Made by a program: the position numbers and the translations under genes. Below the pieces are notes generated by a model, which saw only the letters and a program-made list of their open reading frames with translations, had not been told where the DNA came from and ran no database searches. A DNA stretch of 64,000 nt, from positions 62,001-126,000 of the forward strand of contig NZ_QHLL01000003.1 in NCBI RefSeq assembly GCF_006864535.1, given 5' to 3'. Within the stretch, counting starts at the first letter, position 1. Each line of letters starts with the position of its first letter. This document shows positions 56,513-64,000 of this stretch, in pieces. Source of the DNA: Campylobacter sp. MIT 12-8780. GTDB lineage: Bacteria > Campylobacterota > Campylobacteria > Campylobacterales > Campylobacteraceae.

Positions 56513-57305
56513 TGAAAAAGGTTTGATTTACAAAATCTCTGAAATCATTTTCAAGCACCATATCAACATCATTAAAAACGATGAATTTGTAGGTGAAGGG
56601 CGTTTCTTTTTTAGGGCAAGCTTAGAAGGCGAACTTGATGAAAATGCCTTTTTAAACGCCTTAAAACAAACTCTTCCTCAAAATGCAAGCATTAAATTGA
56701 GCGAAAAAAGAAAGAAAAATATCATCATTTTGGCCACAAAAGAAGCTCATTGTCTGGGGGATTTGCTCATTCGTCATTATAGTGCTGCTTTGTTTGCTGA
56801 TATTAAAGCTGTGATCTCAAATCATGATACTTTGCAAGAACTTGTAAAGAAATTTAATCTCCCTTATCACAGCATAAAAAGCGAGGGTTTAGATAGACAA
56901 GAGCATGAAAAAAAGGTGCTTGAATGCTTAAAACAATACGAATTTGATTATATAGTTTTAGCTAAATATATGAGAATTTTAAGTGCTGAGTTTGTGGCTC
57001 ATTATGAGGGCAAGATCATTAACATTCATCATTCATTTTTACCTGCATTTATCGGTGCAAATCCTTATAAACAAGCTTATGAACGAGGAGTAAAGATCAT
57101 CGGTGCAACCGCTCATTTTGTCAATAACAACCTTGATGAAGGACCTATCATCACTCAAGCTGTTTTGCCAGTAAGCCATCAACATAGCTGGCAAGAGATG
57201 AAAGAAGCTGGAGCAAATATCGAAAAAGATGTACTTGCAAAGGCTTTAAATTTGGTTCTTGAGGATAGGATTTTTATCCACACAAACAAAACTATCGTTT
57301 TTTAA
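56478..57305 (+). CDS. purU: Formyltetrahydrofolate deformylase
   Basis: 275 residues from ATG at 56478, which follows AAGGAAAAAA; the open frame further upstream overlaps cca and is rejected. N-terminal ACT domain (LKITTHDEKGLIYKISEIIF … NDEFVGEGRFFFRA) and a formyltransferase-fold catalytic domain (NIHHSFLPAFIGANPY … TAHFVNNNLDEGPIITQ) with the Asn-His-Asp set intact. It hydrolyses 10-formyl-THF to formate and THF, supplying formate to purine synthesis and respiration. Confidence 0.94.
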   Translation: MKNYILKITTHDEKGLIYKISEIIFKHHINIIKNDEFVGEGRFFFRASLEGELDENAFLNALKQTLPQNASIKLSEKRKKNIIILATKEAHCLGDLLIRHYSAALFADIKAVISNHDTLQELVKKFNLPYHSIKSEGLDRQEHEKKVLECLKQYEFDYIVLAKYMRILSAEFVAHYEGKIINIHHSFLPAFIGANPYKQAYERGVKIIGATAHFVNNNLDEGPIITQAVLPVSHQHSWQEMKEAGANIEKDVLAKALNLVLEDRIFIHTNKTIVF

Positions 57306-57338
57306 GCCTAAACAAAGTCAAGTGTAACATTTTTGTGT

Positions 57339-57344
57339 TAGAAT
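57339..57344 (+). promoter_or_regulatory. Probable -10 box for the autotransporter gene
   Basis: TAGAAT after TTTTTGTGT, 31 bases before the ATG at 57375. Confidence 0.4.
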
Positions 57345-57374
57345 GGAGTTTAAAATACAAAAAAGAGAACTTAC

Positions 57375-59741
57375 ATGAATACAAAGATTTTAACCCTGTC
57401 TCTTATCTGCGCAAATGCCTTATACGCAGCTGATATCAGTGCTTTATCAGGCTCTGTGAGTTTAAAAGCAGGCGAACAAAAAGAAGATAGTGCGGTTTCA
57501 AAGCAAGGCAATGGACAAGCAAGCACTTTTGGTTCAGATAAAGCTAGCTTTACCCTAAATGGAGCAAGCAATGCAAGCTACACCCTTAAGGCTAAGGACA
57601 CAACCACCACCTTTTATATGGGGCTTATCACCTTAAATCAAAACTCGCAATTTGCCTTAAGTAATTTTCACACCATAGCTTTTGAAAGAGGTATAAACGT
57701 AAATGCAAACTCTACGCTTAGCGTTATCTCAAGTGGAAATACGATCAACGCTCAATTTAGTGATTATGGCGGAGCTTCAAAAGTAAGATTTAATCAAAAC
57801 GCCACACTCTCGCTTCAAAGTGGATCAAGAGCAAAATTTTCAAATGCTGACTTTTTTATCCATGATGGAAAGATCATCCTCCTTGCTAACTCAACCCTAG
57901 AAGTTGAGGCAAGTAAAGGTATAAGGATACAAAGAACCTTAGAAAGCACAAATGCTACGATTAAATTGAGTGGCGATGTCTATAACATAGGCAACAAACT
58001 CTTTGGTTTTCAAACTTCTTCTTCAACCTGGACTAGCAATGGTAGCAAAATAGAAATCAATGGAGATTTTTATAACGGCGGCAATGCCAAGGTTGATGAA
58101 AGTGGCTCTGTGAGCGGTTTCAATGTCTTTGATCCATATTATAATGGTGGAGGAAATTTGATCTTAAATAACACCACAATGAGTGTTAGCGGCAAATTCG
58201 TATCTAGGGCAAGCAACGATCTTAGCCAAGAATCAAATGTAAAAATTTATGGTAGCACGCTTAGCGTTACGGGTGGCTTTGAAAACAAAGAAGGTTCAAA
58301 TTTAACCTTTGGTGTGCTTAATAACACTATGGGTAAGCTAGAAGGTGATTTAAGCAATGATAAAGGCAAGGTGTTTATCGATACAGATAATATACAATTT
58401 GACACAGCTTATCAAATCGTTACTGGTAGCATTAGCGGTGTTACAAGCATTGAGCTTTTAAATCCAAATTCAAGCTTTTTGAATGTGATTTGTCAAAATG
58501 GTTCAGTTACTATTACCCAAAAAACCTCAAGCGGTGGCGGTGGCTCTTGCAATGGTAGTTCAAGTGGTGGATCAGGCGGAGGCGGTAGTTCAGGTGGTGG
58601 AAATTCAGGTTCTGGCGGTGGCAACTCAGGCGGAAGCTCAAATCAAACTGCTCTTGATGAATACAAAAGCTCACTTAACACCCAAGATCAAAAGCTTCTT
58701 AGCTCCCTAGTTAATCGTTTTGGCGGAGCAGACAAGCTTTTAACTAGCGATCTTGATGTCAAAGAAACAATGAAAACGATTAACAAAAGCGTAGAGGATA
58801 ATCTCATCACGCGTCCAAAAACACTTCTTTCAGCGTTCAAAAGCGATGCTATGGTTGCTCCTTTGGCTCAAGGTTTTGTTTCAAGACCTACAGCTTCAAA
58901 TGACTTGATCCGCTTTGATAATGGAAGCTTAGTAAGCGGACTTGATTACAGCGGTAAAGATTTTTATGCAAATGCTTTTGGTGGGGTTTTAAGAGCTGAT
59001 GATACAAAGGGCTATTTGGGTGGTTTTAACTTAGGCTTAAGTAGCTTTGATGAAAATTACCTCGTTCAAGGACAAATTTCTTATGCAAGAGGCTCAAGCA
59101 CACAGGATTTAAGCACGCAAAGCTCTAAAACGACAGGTGATTTTATCCAACTTGGATTTTTTTCAAGGATAGATTTTGTGCCTGCTTTAGAGCTTGATTT
59201 GAATTTAAATGCTATTGCTGGCTTTTTTTCGGTTCAAAGTGATAGCTTTATCAACCCTCTTTTAAGCTCAAAGTCTAAATTCAATACTCAAGAGCTCAAT
59301 GGAGGCTTTACTTTAGGTTATAGGTTTGGCGAGCGATTGTCATTTAAGCCTTTTGCTGGTTTAGAGCATTATCTTATACACCAAGGTGGCTTTAAAGAAG
59401 AAGGTGGGCTTGGTATAGAATCAAAAGCCTATACACACTATGCTTTAGGCGGAGTTGTAGGAGCTGAAACGCGTCTTGAGCTTGATAACTCAGCCTTTGT
59501 TTTTGCTAAGGTAAGCTATGAGGACAAACTCTATCATTCGCATAAAAATATCTTTTTTAGAGTCAATGATCAAAGCCTAAAATACAAAAATGAAAGTTTT
59601 GATAGCAGTTTGCAAGCAAGTATTGGGGCGCAAATTTTTGCTATAAACAACGCTAGGCTTAATGCTGAAATGATTTACAAGCACTATGATTCAGGTTTGA
59701 ATTATTATGGTGGAAATTTAATGCTCAAATATGTATTTTGA
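57375..59741 (+). CDS. Autotransporter (type V secretion) with Gly/Ser-rich linker
   Basis: 788 residues. Signal peptide MNTKILTLSLICANALYAA; passenger ~20–385 of repetitive Asn/Ser/Gly beta-helix-like sequence (NSTLEVEASKGIRI, NLILNNTTMSVSGKF); a 37-residue Gly/Ser linker (386–422); a helical connector (ALDEYKSSLNTQDQKLLSSLVNRFGG). A C-terminal beta-barrel (~515–788) follows, ending in aromatic residue Phe (LMLKYVF), as outer-membrane barrels require. The passenger should be surface-exposed, possibly an adhesin, but no known passenger function is recognisable. Similar in architecture to Campylobacter CapA-type autotransporters. A terminator follows. Confidence 0.88.
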   Translation: MNTKILTLSLICANALYAADISALSGSVSLKAGEQKEDSAVSKQGNGQASTFGSDKASFTLNGASNASYTLKAKDTTTTFYMGLITLNQNSQFALSNFHTIAFERGINVNANSTLSVISSGNTINAQFSDYGGASKVRFNQNATLSLQSGSRAKFSNADFFIHDGKIILLANSTLEVEASKGIRIQRTLESTNATIKLSGDVYNIGNKLFGFQTSSSTWTSNGSKIEINGDFYNGGNAKVDESGSVSGFNVFDPYYNGGGNLILNNTTMSVSGKFVSRASNDLSQESNVKIYGSTLSVTGGFENKEGSNLTFGVLNNTMGKLEGDLSNDKGKVFIDTDNIQFDTAYQIVTGSISGVTSIELLNPNSSFLNVICQNGSVTITQKTSSGGGGSCNGSSSGGSGGGGSSGGGNSGSGGGNSGGSSNQTALDEYKSSLNTQDQKLLSSLVNRFGGADKLLTSDLDVKETMKTINKSVEDNLITRPKTLLSAFKSDAMVAPLAQGFVSRPTASNDLIRFDNGSLVSGLDYSGKDFYANAFGGVLRADDTKGYLGGFNLGLSSFDENYLVQGQISYARGSSTQDLSTQSSKTTGDFIQLGFFSRIDFVPALELDLNLNAIAGFFSVQSDSFINPLLSSKSKFNTQELNGGFTLGYRFGERLSFKPFAGLEHYLIHQGGFKEEGGLGIESKAYTHYALGGVVGAETRLELDNSAFVFAKVSYEDKLYHSHKNIFFRVNDQSLKYKNESFDSSLQASIGAQIFAINNARLNAEMIYKHYDSGLNYYGGNLMLKYVF
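58530..58640 (+). repeat. Degenerate GGT/GGC/AGT repeats coding for the Gly/Ser linker of the autotransporter
   Basis: Imperfect in-frame repeats of glycine and serine codons (residues 386–422), including one cysteine. Not a homopolymer, but the repeat structure could change length by whole codons. Confidence 0.7.
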
Positions 59742-59764
59742 TCTGTAATCACTCTTCGCTTTTT

Positions 59765-59812
59765 AGATATATTCTTTGTTTAGAGCACAAAACTTAGAAT
59801 ATATCTTTTTTT
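59765..59812 (+). terminator. Rho-independent terminator of the autotransporter gene
   Basis: An 11-bp perfect stem (59765–59775 with 59796–59806) with an inner TTTGT/ACAAA pairing, followed by a run of T. 24 bases after the stop. Confidence 0.88.
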
Positions 59813-59941
59813 AAGACTTTCTCTTTTTATTTTTTAAATTTTATATTAAAATAAATTTTGATTTTTGTTTTTAATTAATACAGCTTTAAGTTAAAAAAGT
59901 ATAAGATTTGTCATTTTATTTTAATTTAGAGAATGGTTATT

Positions 59942-60787
59942 ATGAAAAATATTTTTTTATTAAGCTTTTTAGCTTTAGTTTTTATGGCATGTTCTGTTTC
60001 TAAAGTCGCAAGTGCTAGGGCAGAATTTAAAGATGAAAATTTCATCATCTATGAAAGTCTTACTCAAAAACAAATTAACTTTGAAGCCTTTATGAACGAG
60101 CTTTTAAAGCAAGACATCATCTTACTTGGCGAAAAACACGATGAAGTGCTTCATCATCTAGCTGAAGAACGACTTGCAAAAGAGCTTTTAAAGCATAAAA
60201 AGATCAATATCGCTATGGAAATGATTAGCACAGATAAGCAAAGCTTAATCGATAAGGCAAAGGCTGAAGGAGTTCCTGCAGATAAGCTTCAAACAGCGAT
60301 TGATTGGGATAAGCGCTGGAATTATGAAGATTATAAAGGCGTGGTTGAACTTGGCTTTTATGAGGCAAGATTAAGTGGAGCAAATCTTTCAAAAGCTGAG
60401 ATAAGCACCATTCACAAAGGTGCTATGCCTTTAAATGGCGTGCTTTCAACCACAAAAGAAGTCAAAAATAATATCAAAAAAATCATCGCTTATAATCACA
60501 AAGTCGATCTAAACGATAGCGTGCAAAGTGCTATGCTTGATAGCTTTGTTGAAGCTCAGCAGTATAAAGACAGACGCATGGCAGATGTTTTAGTGCATTC
60601 ATCTGAGCCAGCCTTACTCGTAGCCGGACGTTACCATGTAGATAAAAGCATAGGCGTGCCTTTGCATATAAAAGACTTTAAAAGCAAAAAGAAATTTGTT
60701 GTAGTGATGCTTGGTGTGGATAAAAGCGATATAAACGCAAGCACGGCTGATTTTGTATGGTTTTTAAAGCCTTTTAAAGATCAATGA
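59942..60787 (+). CDS. ChaN-family haem/iron-associated lipoprotein
   Basis: 281 residues. The ATG at 59942 is preferred over 59933 because AGAGA is correctly spaced. Lipoprotein signal LSFLALVFMACS. DUF399/ChaN motifs: DIILLGEKHDEVLHHLAEERL, AMEMIS, IDWDKRWNYEDYKGVVELG and the late LLVAGRYHVDKSIGVPLHI. The C. jejuni member of this family binds haem and sits next to the ctuA TonB receptor and exbB-exbD-tonB, the order also expected here. It probably helps scavenge iron at the outer membrane. I saw no clear Fur box in the AT-rich upstream region. Confidence 0.85.
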   Translation: MKNIFLLSFLALVFMACSVSKVASARAEFKDENFIIYESLTQKQINFEAFMNELLKQDIILLGEKHDEVLHHLAEERLAKELLKHKKINIAMEMISTDKQSLIDKAKAEGVPADKLQTAIDWDKRWNYEDYKGVVELGFYEARLSGANLSKAEISTIHKGAMPLNGVLSTTKEVKNNIKKIIAYNHKVDLNDSVQSAMLDSFVEAQQYKDRRMADVLVHSSEPALLVAGRYHVDKSIGVPLHIKDFKSKKKFVVVMLGVDKSDINASTADFVWFLKPFKDQ

Positions 60788-60825
60788 TTTATCACTACTT
60801 TAAACATATATCAAAAAGAAAGGAA

Positions 60826-60870
60826 ATGAGCGTGAATGAGCTTTTAGAGCATTTATTTTTTACCTGTTAA
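60826..60870 (+). other. Possible leader peptide ORF before the first TonB receptor
   Basis: A 12–14-codon ORF (MSVNELLEHLFFTC, or from the GTG at 60832 MNELLEHLFFTC) with AAAGGAAA upstream at the correct spacing for the GTG. It lies in the 102-base gap between the ChaN-like gene and the receptor. It could be a leader, a remnant or chance. Confidence 0.2.
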
Positions 60871-60889
60871 TTAATTTTAAAGGATAAAA

Positions 60890-63181
60890 ATGAAAAATGC
60901 TATTAAAATTTCTTTCATGGCTTGTTTTGCTTGCATGCAATTACTTGCACAAGAAGGGGGGGGGGCATTGCAAGAGGAAACTCTTGAATTTGACACTCTA
61001 GAGGTTTCAGGCACAGGTGTAAAAAATGACGAAAAAGTCTTTGTAACACCCGGAGCAGTAAGCTCAAGAGAAGGTATAGGCTCAAATACACAAAGTATAG
61101 ATAGTATAGTGCGTAGCGTGCCCGGAGCCTATACAAACACCGATCAAGCTCAAGGCACGCTTCAAGTTAATATTCGTGGTATGACTGGCTTTGGACGCGT
61201 TAATACCATGATTGATGGCGTAACTCAAACTTTTTATGGTAGCGTATCAGATGATCCAGCTGGCTTTCACACGCAAACTGGCACTTCAGCCTTTGGAGCT
61301 GTTGTTGATACAAATTTTCTCATCAGTGCAGATATAGAAAGAGGCTCATTTAGTGGCGGACATGGTGGGCTTATGGGTTCAGCAAATTTTAAAACTATAG
61401 GCGTAAATGATCTTGTGCGCGAGGGCAATGTCTTTGGGCTTTTAGGACGTTTTTCTTATGGGAGTAATGGAATTGGACCAAGTTATATGGGTTCAGTAGC
61501 TGGCAAAAGCGAGCTTGAAAGTGGTGGATATATAGGCGTGCTTTTTGGTTATAGCGGAAAGAGAATTACTCAAAATTACACCGTAGGCGGAGGTGGCAAG
61601 ATAGGTGATACTATGGTGGATACTGATGGAGATGGTATAGCCGATACTAGCACCGCTCCTTTTGATCCAGATTTTTTAACCCAAAAACCAAATTCACAAC
61701 TTTTCAAGCTCGAATACGCCCCAAATTCTTTTACCAACGCTATATTTTCTTACCGCAGGTATCAAAATGAGCTTGCTGGCAGAAAGATAAATAATGACAA
61801 CTATCAACTTGACTTTTGGCATAATCCTACTTGGTGGCTCAATCTCAACGCCCTTTTTGCCTACAATCAGGGCATACAAACTTATGGCTCAAATTCTACT
61901 TTTGGAGCAAATATCGCCATAGCTAATACAAAAGCGAAAAACAAAGCTACTACTTTTGATATAAGCGATACTTTAGAGAGTGAATTTGGCGGATTTAAGC
62001 TAAACACTCGTTTTGGGACAAATGTTTTGCTTAATGATTATAAAAATACCATAAATATATCAGCAAACACAGGAACAAGCTCTCTACCTTTTCAGCCTCG
62101 TGGAAAACAAAATCTTTTAACTTATTATCTTGATAATAGCTTAAACTATGGTATTTTCACACTTGGCACCAATGTCAACCTTTTAGATTGGAATATCAAA
62201 GGACACAGACCAGCTTGCGATGAAGTAAATTTTATGTGCTTTCCAAAAACAGCTACTGATATAGACAAAGATGGACTACGTTTTAATGCTTCTGTGATGC
62301 TTTCGGCTACTTTTCATGAACTTTTTACACCCTTTGTAAGCTTTGCAAGAACAAATAGAGCTCCTAACGTGCAAGAAATGTTTTTCTCAAATAACGAAGG
62401 CAATGGTGTTAATCCCTTCTTAAAACCAGAGCAAGCCAATACTTGGCAAATAGGCTTTAACAGCTTCAAGCATGGGCTTTTAAAAGATGATGATCGCTTT
62501 GGCTTTAAAGCAGTGTATTATCATACGAAAATAAAAGATTATATTTATAACGATCAGTTTTATCTCGAGAATGCGGATGGTAGCCAAAGCTCGCAATTTT
62601 ATATGCACTTAAATTCGGTTGATGATACTATATTTAAGGGTGTAGAATTAGAATTGAGCTATGATTTTGGCTTTGTTTATACTAAAGCTATGTATTCAAG
62701 GCAAGAAACAAGCTCGGCTATCTCTCAAACTTCAGGACCTCAATTTGGCTCTTTTTCAGCGAGTAAAATTATGGAACTTCCAAAGGATTATGCAAATATA
62801 GAACTTGGTGTTAGGCTCAGTGATAGGATCAGCTTTGGCGGTATAGCAAAATACACCGGAAAAGCAAAAAGAGTAAATCCAAATACTGACGCTTGGACAG
62901 AGGATCCAAACAACCCTTATTATCCTGATCCAAGCACACAGGATTTGCCAAGAATTCCTACCATAGTAGATTTATATTGGAATATAGAATGGCTTAAAAA
63001 TTTCACTATGAGAGCTGAAGTGCAAAATGCTTTTGATGAAAACTATATGGACGCTTTAAATGCTTACAATTCACTAGATAATCAGATTCAATATGATGGT
63101 ACTACAGGCGATCCGATCTATCTTTTCTCAAATTCAGCACGCGGACGCACCTTTGTGGTAAGTTTTGAGTATAAATACTAA
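60890..63181 (+). CDS. ctuA: TonB-dependent outer-membrane receptor, CtuA-like; phase-variable, ON in this sequence
   Basis: 763 residues. Signal peptide MKNAIKISFMACFACMQLLAQ; then the poly-G-encoded Gly-Gly-Gly; TonB box region EFDTLEVSG; plug domain (GSNTQSIDSIVRSVPGAYTN … VNIRGMTGFGRVNTMIDGVTQTF); a 22-strand-type barrel; C-terminal GRTFVVSFEYKY ending in an aromatic residue. Downstream of a ChaN-like gene as in the C. jejuni Cj0177–Cj0178 (ctuA) locus, implying iron acquisition, possibly from transferrin or lactoferrin. The substrate is not provable here. AAAGGATAAAA site. A G10 tract at codons ~23–26 is in frame. Followed by a paralogue. Confidence 0.85.
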   Translation: MKNAIKISFMACFACMQLLAQEGGGALQEETLEFDTLEVSGTGVKNDEKVFVTPGAVSSREGIGSNTQSIDSIVRSVPGAYTNTDQAQGTLQVNIRGMTGFGRVNTMIDGVTQTFYGSVSDDPAGFHTQTGTSAFGAVVDTNFLISADIERGSFSGGHGGLMGSANFKTIGVNDLVREGNVFGLLGRFSYGSNGIGPSYMGSVAGKSELESGGYIGVLFGYSGKRITQNYTVGGGGKIGDTMVDTDGDGIADTSTAPFDPDFLTQKPNSQLFKLEYAPNSFTNAIFSYRRYQNELAGRKINNDNYQLDFWHNPTWWLNLNALFAYNQGIQTYGSNSTFGANIAIANTKAKNKATTFDISDTLESEFGGFKLNTRFGTNVLLNDYKNTINISANTGTSSLPFQPRGKQNLLTYYLDNSLNYGIFTLGTNVNLLDWNIKGHRPACDEVNFMCFPKTATDIDKDGLRFNASVMLSATFHELFTPFVSFARTNRAPNVQEMFFSNNEGNGVNPFLKPEQANTWQIGFNSFKHGLLKDDDRFGFKAVYYHTKIKDYIYNDQFYLENADGSQSSQFYMHLNSVDDTIFKGVELELSYDFGFVYTKAMYSRQETSSAISQTSGPQFGSFSASKIMELPKDYANIELGVRLSDRISFGGIAKYTGKAKRVNPNTDAWTEDPNNPYYPDPSTQDLPRIPTIVDLYWNIEWLKNFTMRAEVQNAFDENYMDALNAYNSLDNQIQYDGTTGDPIYLFSNSARGRTFVVSFEYKY
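60956..60965 (+). repeat. Poly-G tract (G10) in the first TonB receptor, in-frame state
   Basis: Ten G right after the signal peptide (codons GGG GGG GGG GCA). In-frame lengths are 3n+1 (7, 10, 13); other lengths truncate the protein shortly after export signal. Confidence 0.93.
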
Positions 63182-63257
63182 AGGAAATATAAGTGTTTTT
63201 AAGGTTTTTAAAAAATTTAAAACAAAACAATTTAAATTTAATACCAAAGGACAAGTA

Positions 63258-64000
63258 ATGAGATATTTATTTAAATTTTCTCTCGCAACTTGCTTTGCTT
63301 GTATGCAACTACTTGCACAAGAAGAACAGCTGAGGGGGGGGGGCATTGCAAGAAGAAATACTAGAATTTGACACTCTAGAAGTTTCAGGCACAAATGTCA
63401 AAAATGACGAAAAGCCCTTTATCACACCAGGTGCTGTATCAAGTCGTGAGGGGATTAATACCGCTACGCAAAGTTTAGATAGTATAGTGCGTAGTATTCC
63501 GGGTGGCTTTACGCAGGTTGATGAGTCTCAAGGCACTATTTCTGTAAATATTCGTGGGCTTACCGGACTTGGACGCGTTAATACACAAATTGATGGAGTT
63601 ACACAGACATTTTTTGGTAGCAGCGAAGATCAAGGGCGGTTTCACGCAAATGGTAAGATTGTTGGCACTTCAGCCTTTGGCGCGGCAATCGATCAAAATT
63701 TACTAGTAGGTGTTGATATGCAACGAGGAACTTTTTCGGGTGCTGGTGGGGCTAATGCGCTAATGGGTTCTGCAAATTTTCGCACTATAGGCATAAGTGA
63801 TATTATTAGCGACAATCGATCATTTGGCGTGCTTACTAAATACAGCTATGGCTCAAATAAACTTGGTCCAAGCTATATGGGCGCTGTAGCAGGTAAGTAT
63901 AATTTTACAAATGATGGCTTTTTGGGTCTTATGTATGCTTATAGTGGGCGCAAACTTTCGCAAGGTTATAAAATAGGCGGCGGCAGACTTTTAAGCGATC
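63258..64000 (+). CDS. Second TonB-dependent receptor, tandem paralogue; phase-variable, OFF here (cut by window end)
   Basis: Starts at ATG 63258 after AAAGGACAAGTA; signal peptide MRYLFKFSLATCFACMQLLA, closely similar to the first receptor. After a G10 tract the frame ends at 63371 (…IARRNTRI). The frame one base over continues ALQEEILEFDTLEVSG, then VNIRGLTGLGRVNTQIDGVTQTFFG and GSANFRTIGISD, without a stop to the window edge. This is the TonB box, plug and first strands of a receptor clearly paralogous to the one upstream. A tract of 11 or 8 G restores the gene. Plug loops differ from the first copy (e.g. EDQGRFHANGKIVG insertion), so ligand preference may differ. Confidence 0.88.
63334..63343 (+). 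repeat. Poly-G tract (G10) in the second TonB receptor, out-of-frame state
   Basis: Ten G after CTGA, at the same point after the signal peptide as in the first receptor. In-frame lengths are 3n+2 (8, 11), unlike the first copy (3n+1). Confidence 0.93.

Noticed and set aside
58498-58710. Val/Ala-rich ORF within the autotransporter
   Set aside because: Out-of-frame reading of the Gly/Ser linker repeats.
63165-63371. A 68-residue independent ORF
   Set aside because: From 63258 it is the signal peptide and frameshifted start of the second TonB receptor; the part before is intergenic read-through.

Overview
This AT-rich 64 kb window has the gene content and local gene orders of a chromosome from the genus Campylobacter (Campylobacterota), close to but apparently not identical with C. 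jejuni. Evidence includes the flaC–DUF4149–prmC–M48 block, the pycA–bpt–DnaJ / ftsW–murG block, the ciaD–cca–purU block, the glcD–PgbA-like / M23 peptidase block, sigma-54 (RpoN) promoters in front of flagellar genes, and poly-G tracts of the contingency type typical of the genus. No species name can be defended from sequence reading alone. I saw no rRNA operon, CRISPR array, insertion sequence, prophage or replication origin.

Layout. 1–8.0 kb: end of a lytic transglycosylase, a lipoprotein, mobB–fbp–small Cys protein, metG with a Mur-ligase-like orphan, murA–moeA, and tRNA-Gly. 8.0–15.3 kb: a PepSY-like periplasmic protein facing a long leftward operon (TrkA-like/COG3400, aroB, mtaB, an FtsH-like protein without protease residues, mogA) that ends in a family 6 (ABO blood-group type) glycosyltransferase frameshifted at a G10 tract. 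15.3–20 kb: tgt, a CorA-type transporter, tRNA-Arg, yggS, flaC. 20–31 kb: prmC, M48 protease, rpoD, flgF-flgG under a sigma-54 promoter, YihY, glcD, a PgbA-like protein, an M23 endopeptidase, corA. 31–40 kb: an AsmA/TamB-like protein, groES-groEL under a sigma-70 promoter with a CIRCE operator, an unknown protein under a sigma-54 promoter, an NDH-2-like dehydrogenase, and a CapA-like protein. 40–49 kb: DnaJ-domain protein, Asp/Glu leucyltransferase, pyruvate carboxylase A subunit, ftsW-murG, and a giant LplT–PlsC–acyl-ACP-synthetase fusion. 49–57 kb: an EexN-like lipoprotein next to a degenerate ORF, a peptide-scavenging set (M24 peptidase, POT transporter, PepD), a TPR protein, ciaD, cca, purU. 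57–64 kb: an autotransporter, then a surface iron-uptake cluster of a ChaN-like lipoprotein and two tandem TonB-dependent receptors.

The most distinctive feature is surface-structure phase variation. Three G10 tracts lie inside coding sequences. One interrupts the glycosyltransferase (OFF as read). The other two sit at the same place, just after the signal peptide, in the two tandem TonB receptors. The first receptor is ON and the second OFF, because their reading frames need tract lengths of different residue modulo 3. Also notable are the protease-dead FtsH paralogue, the three-domain phospholipid-repair fusion and the sigma-54-controlled unknown protein, a candidate flagellar-regulon product.
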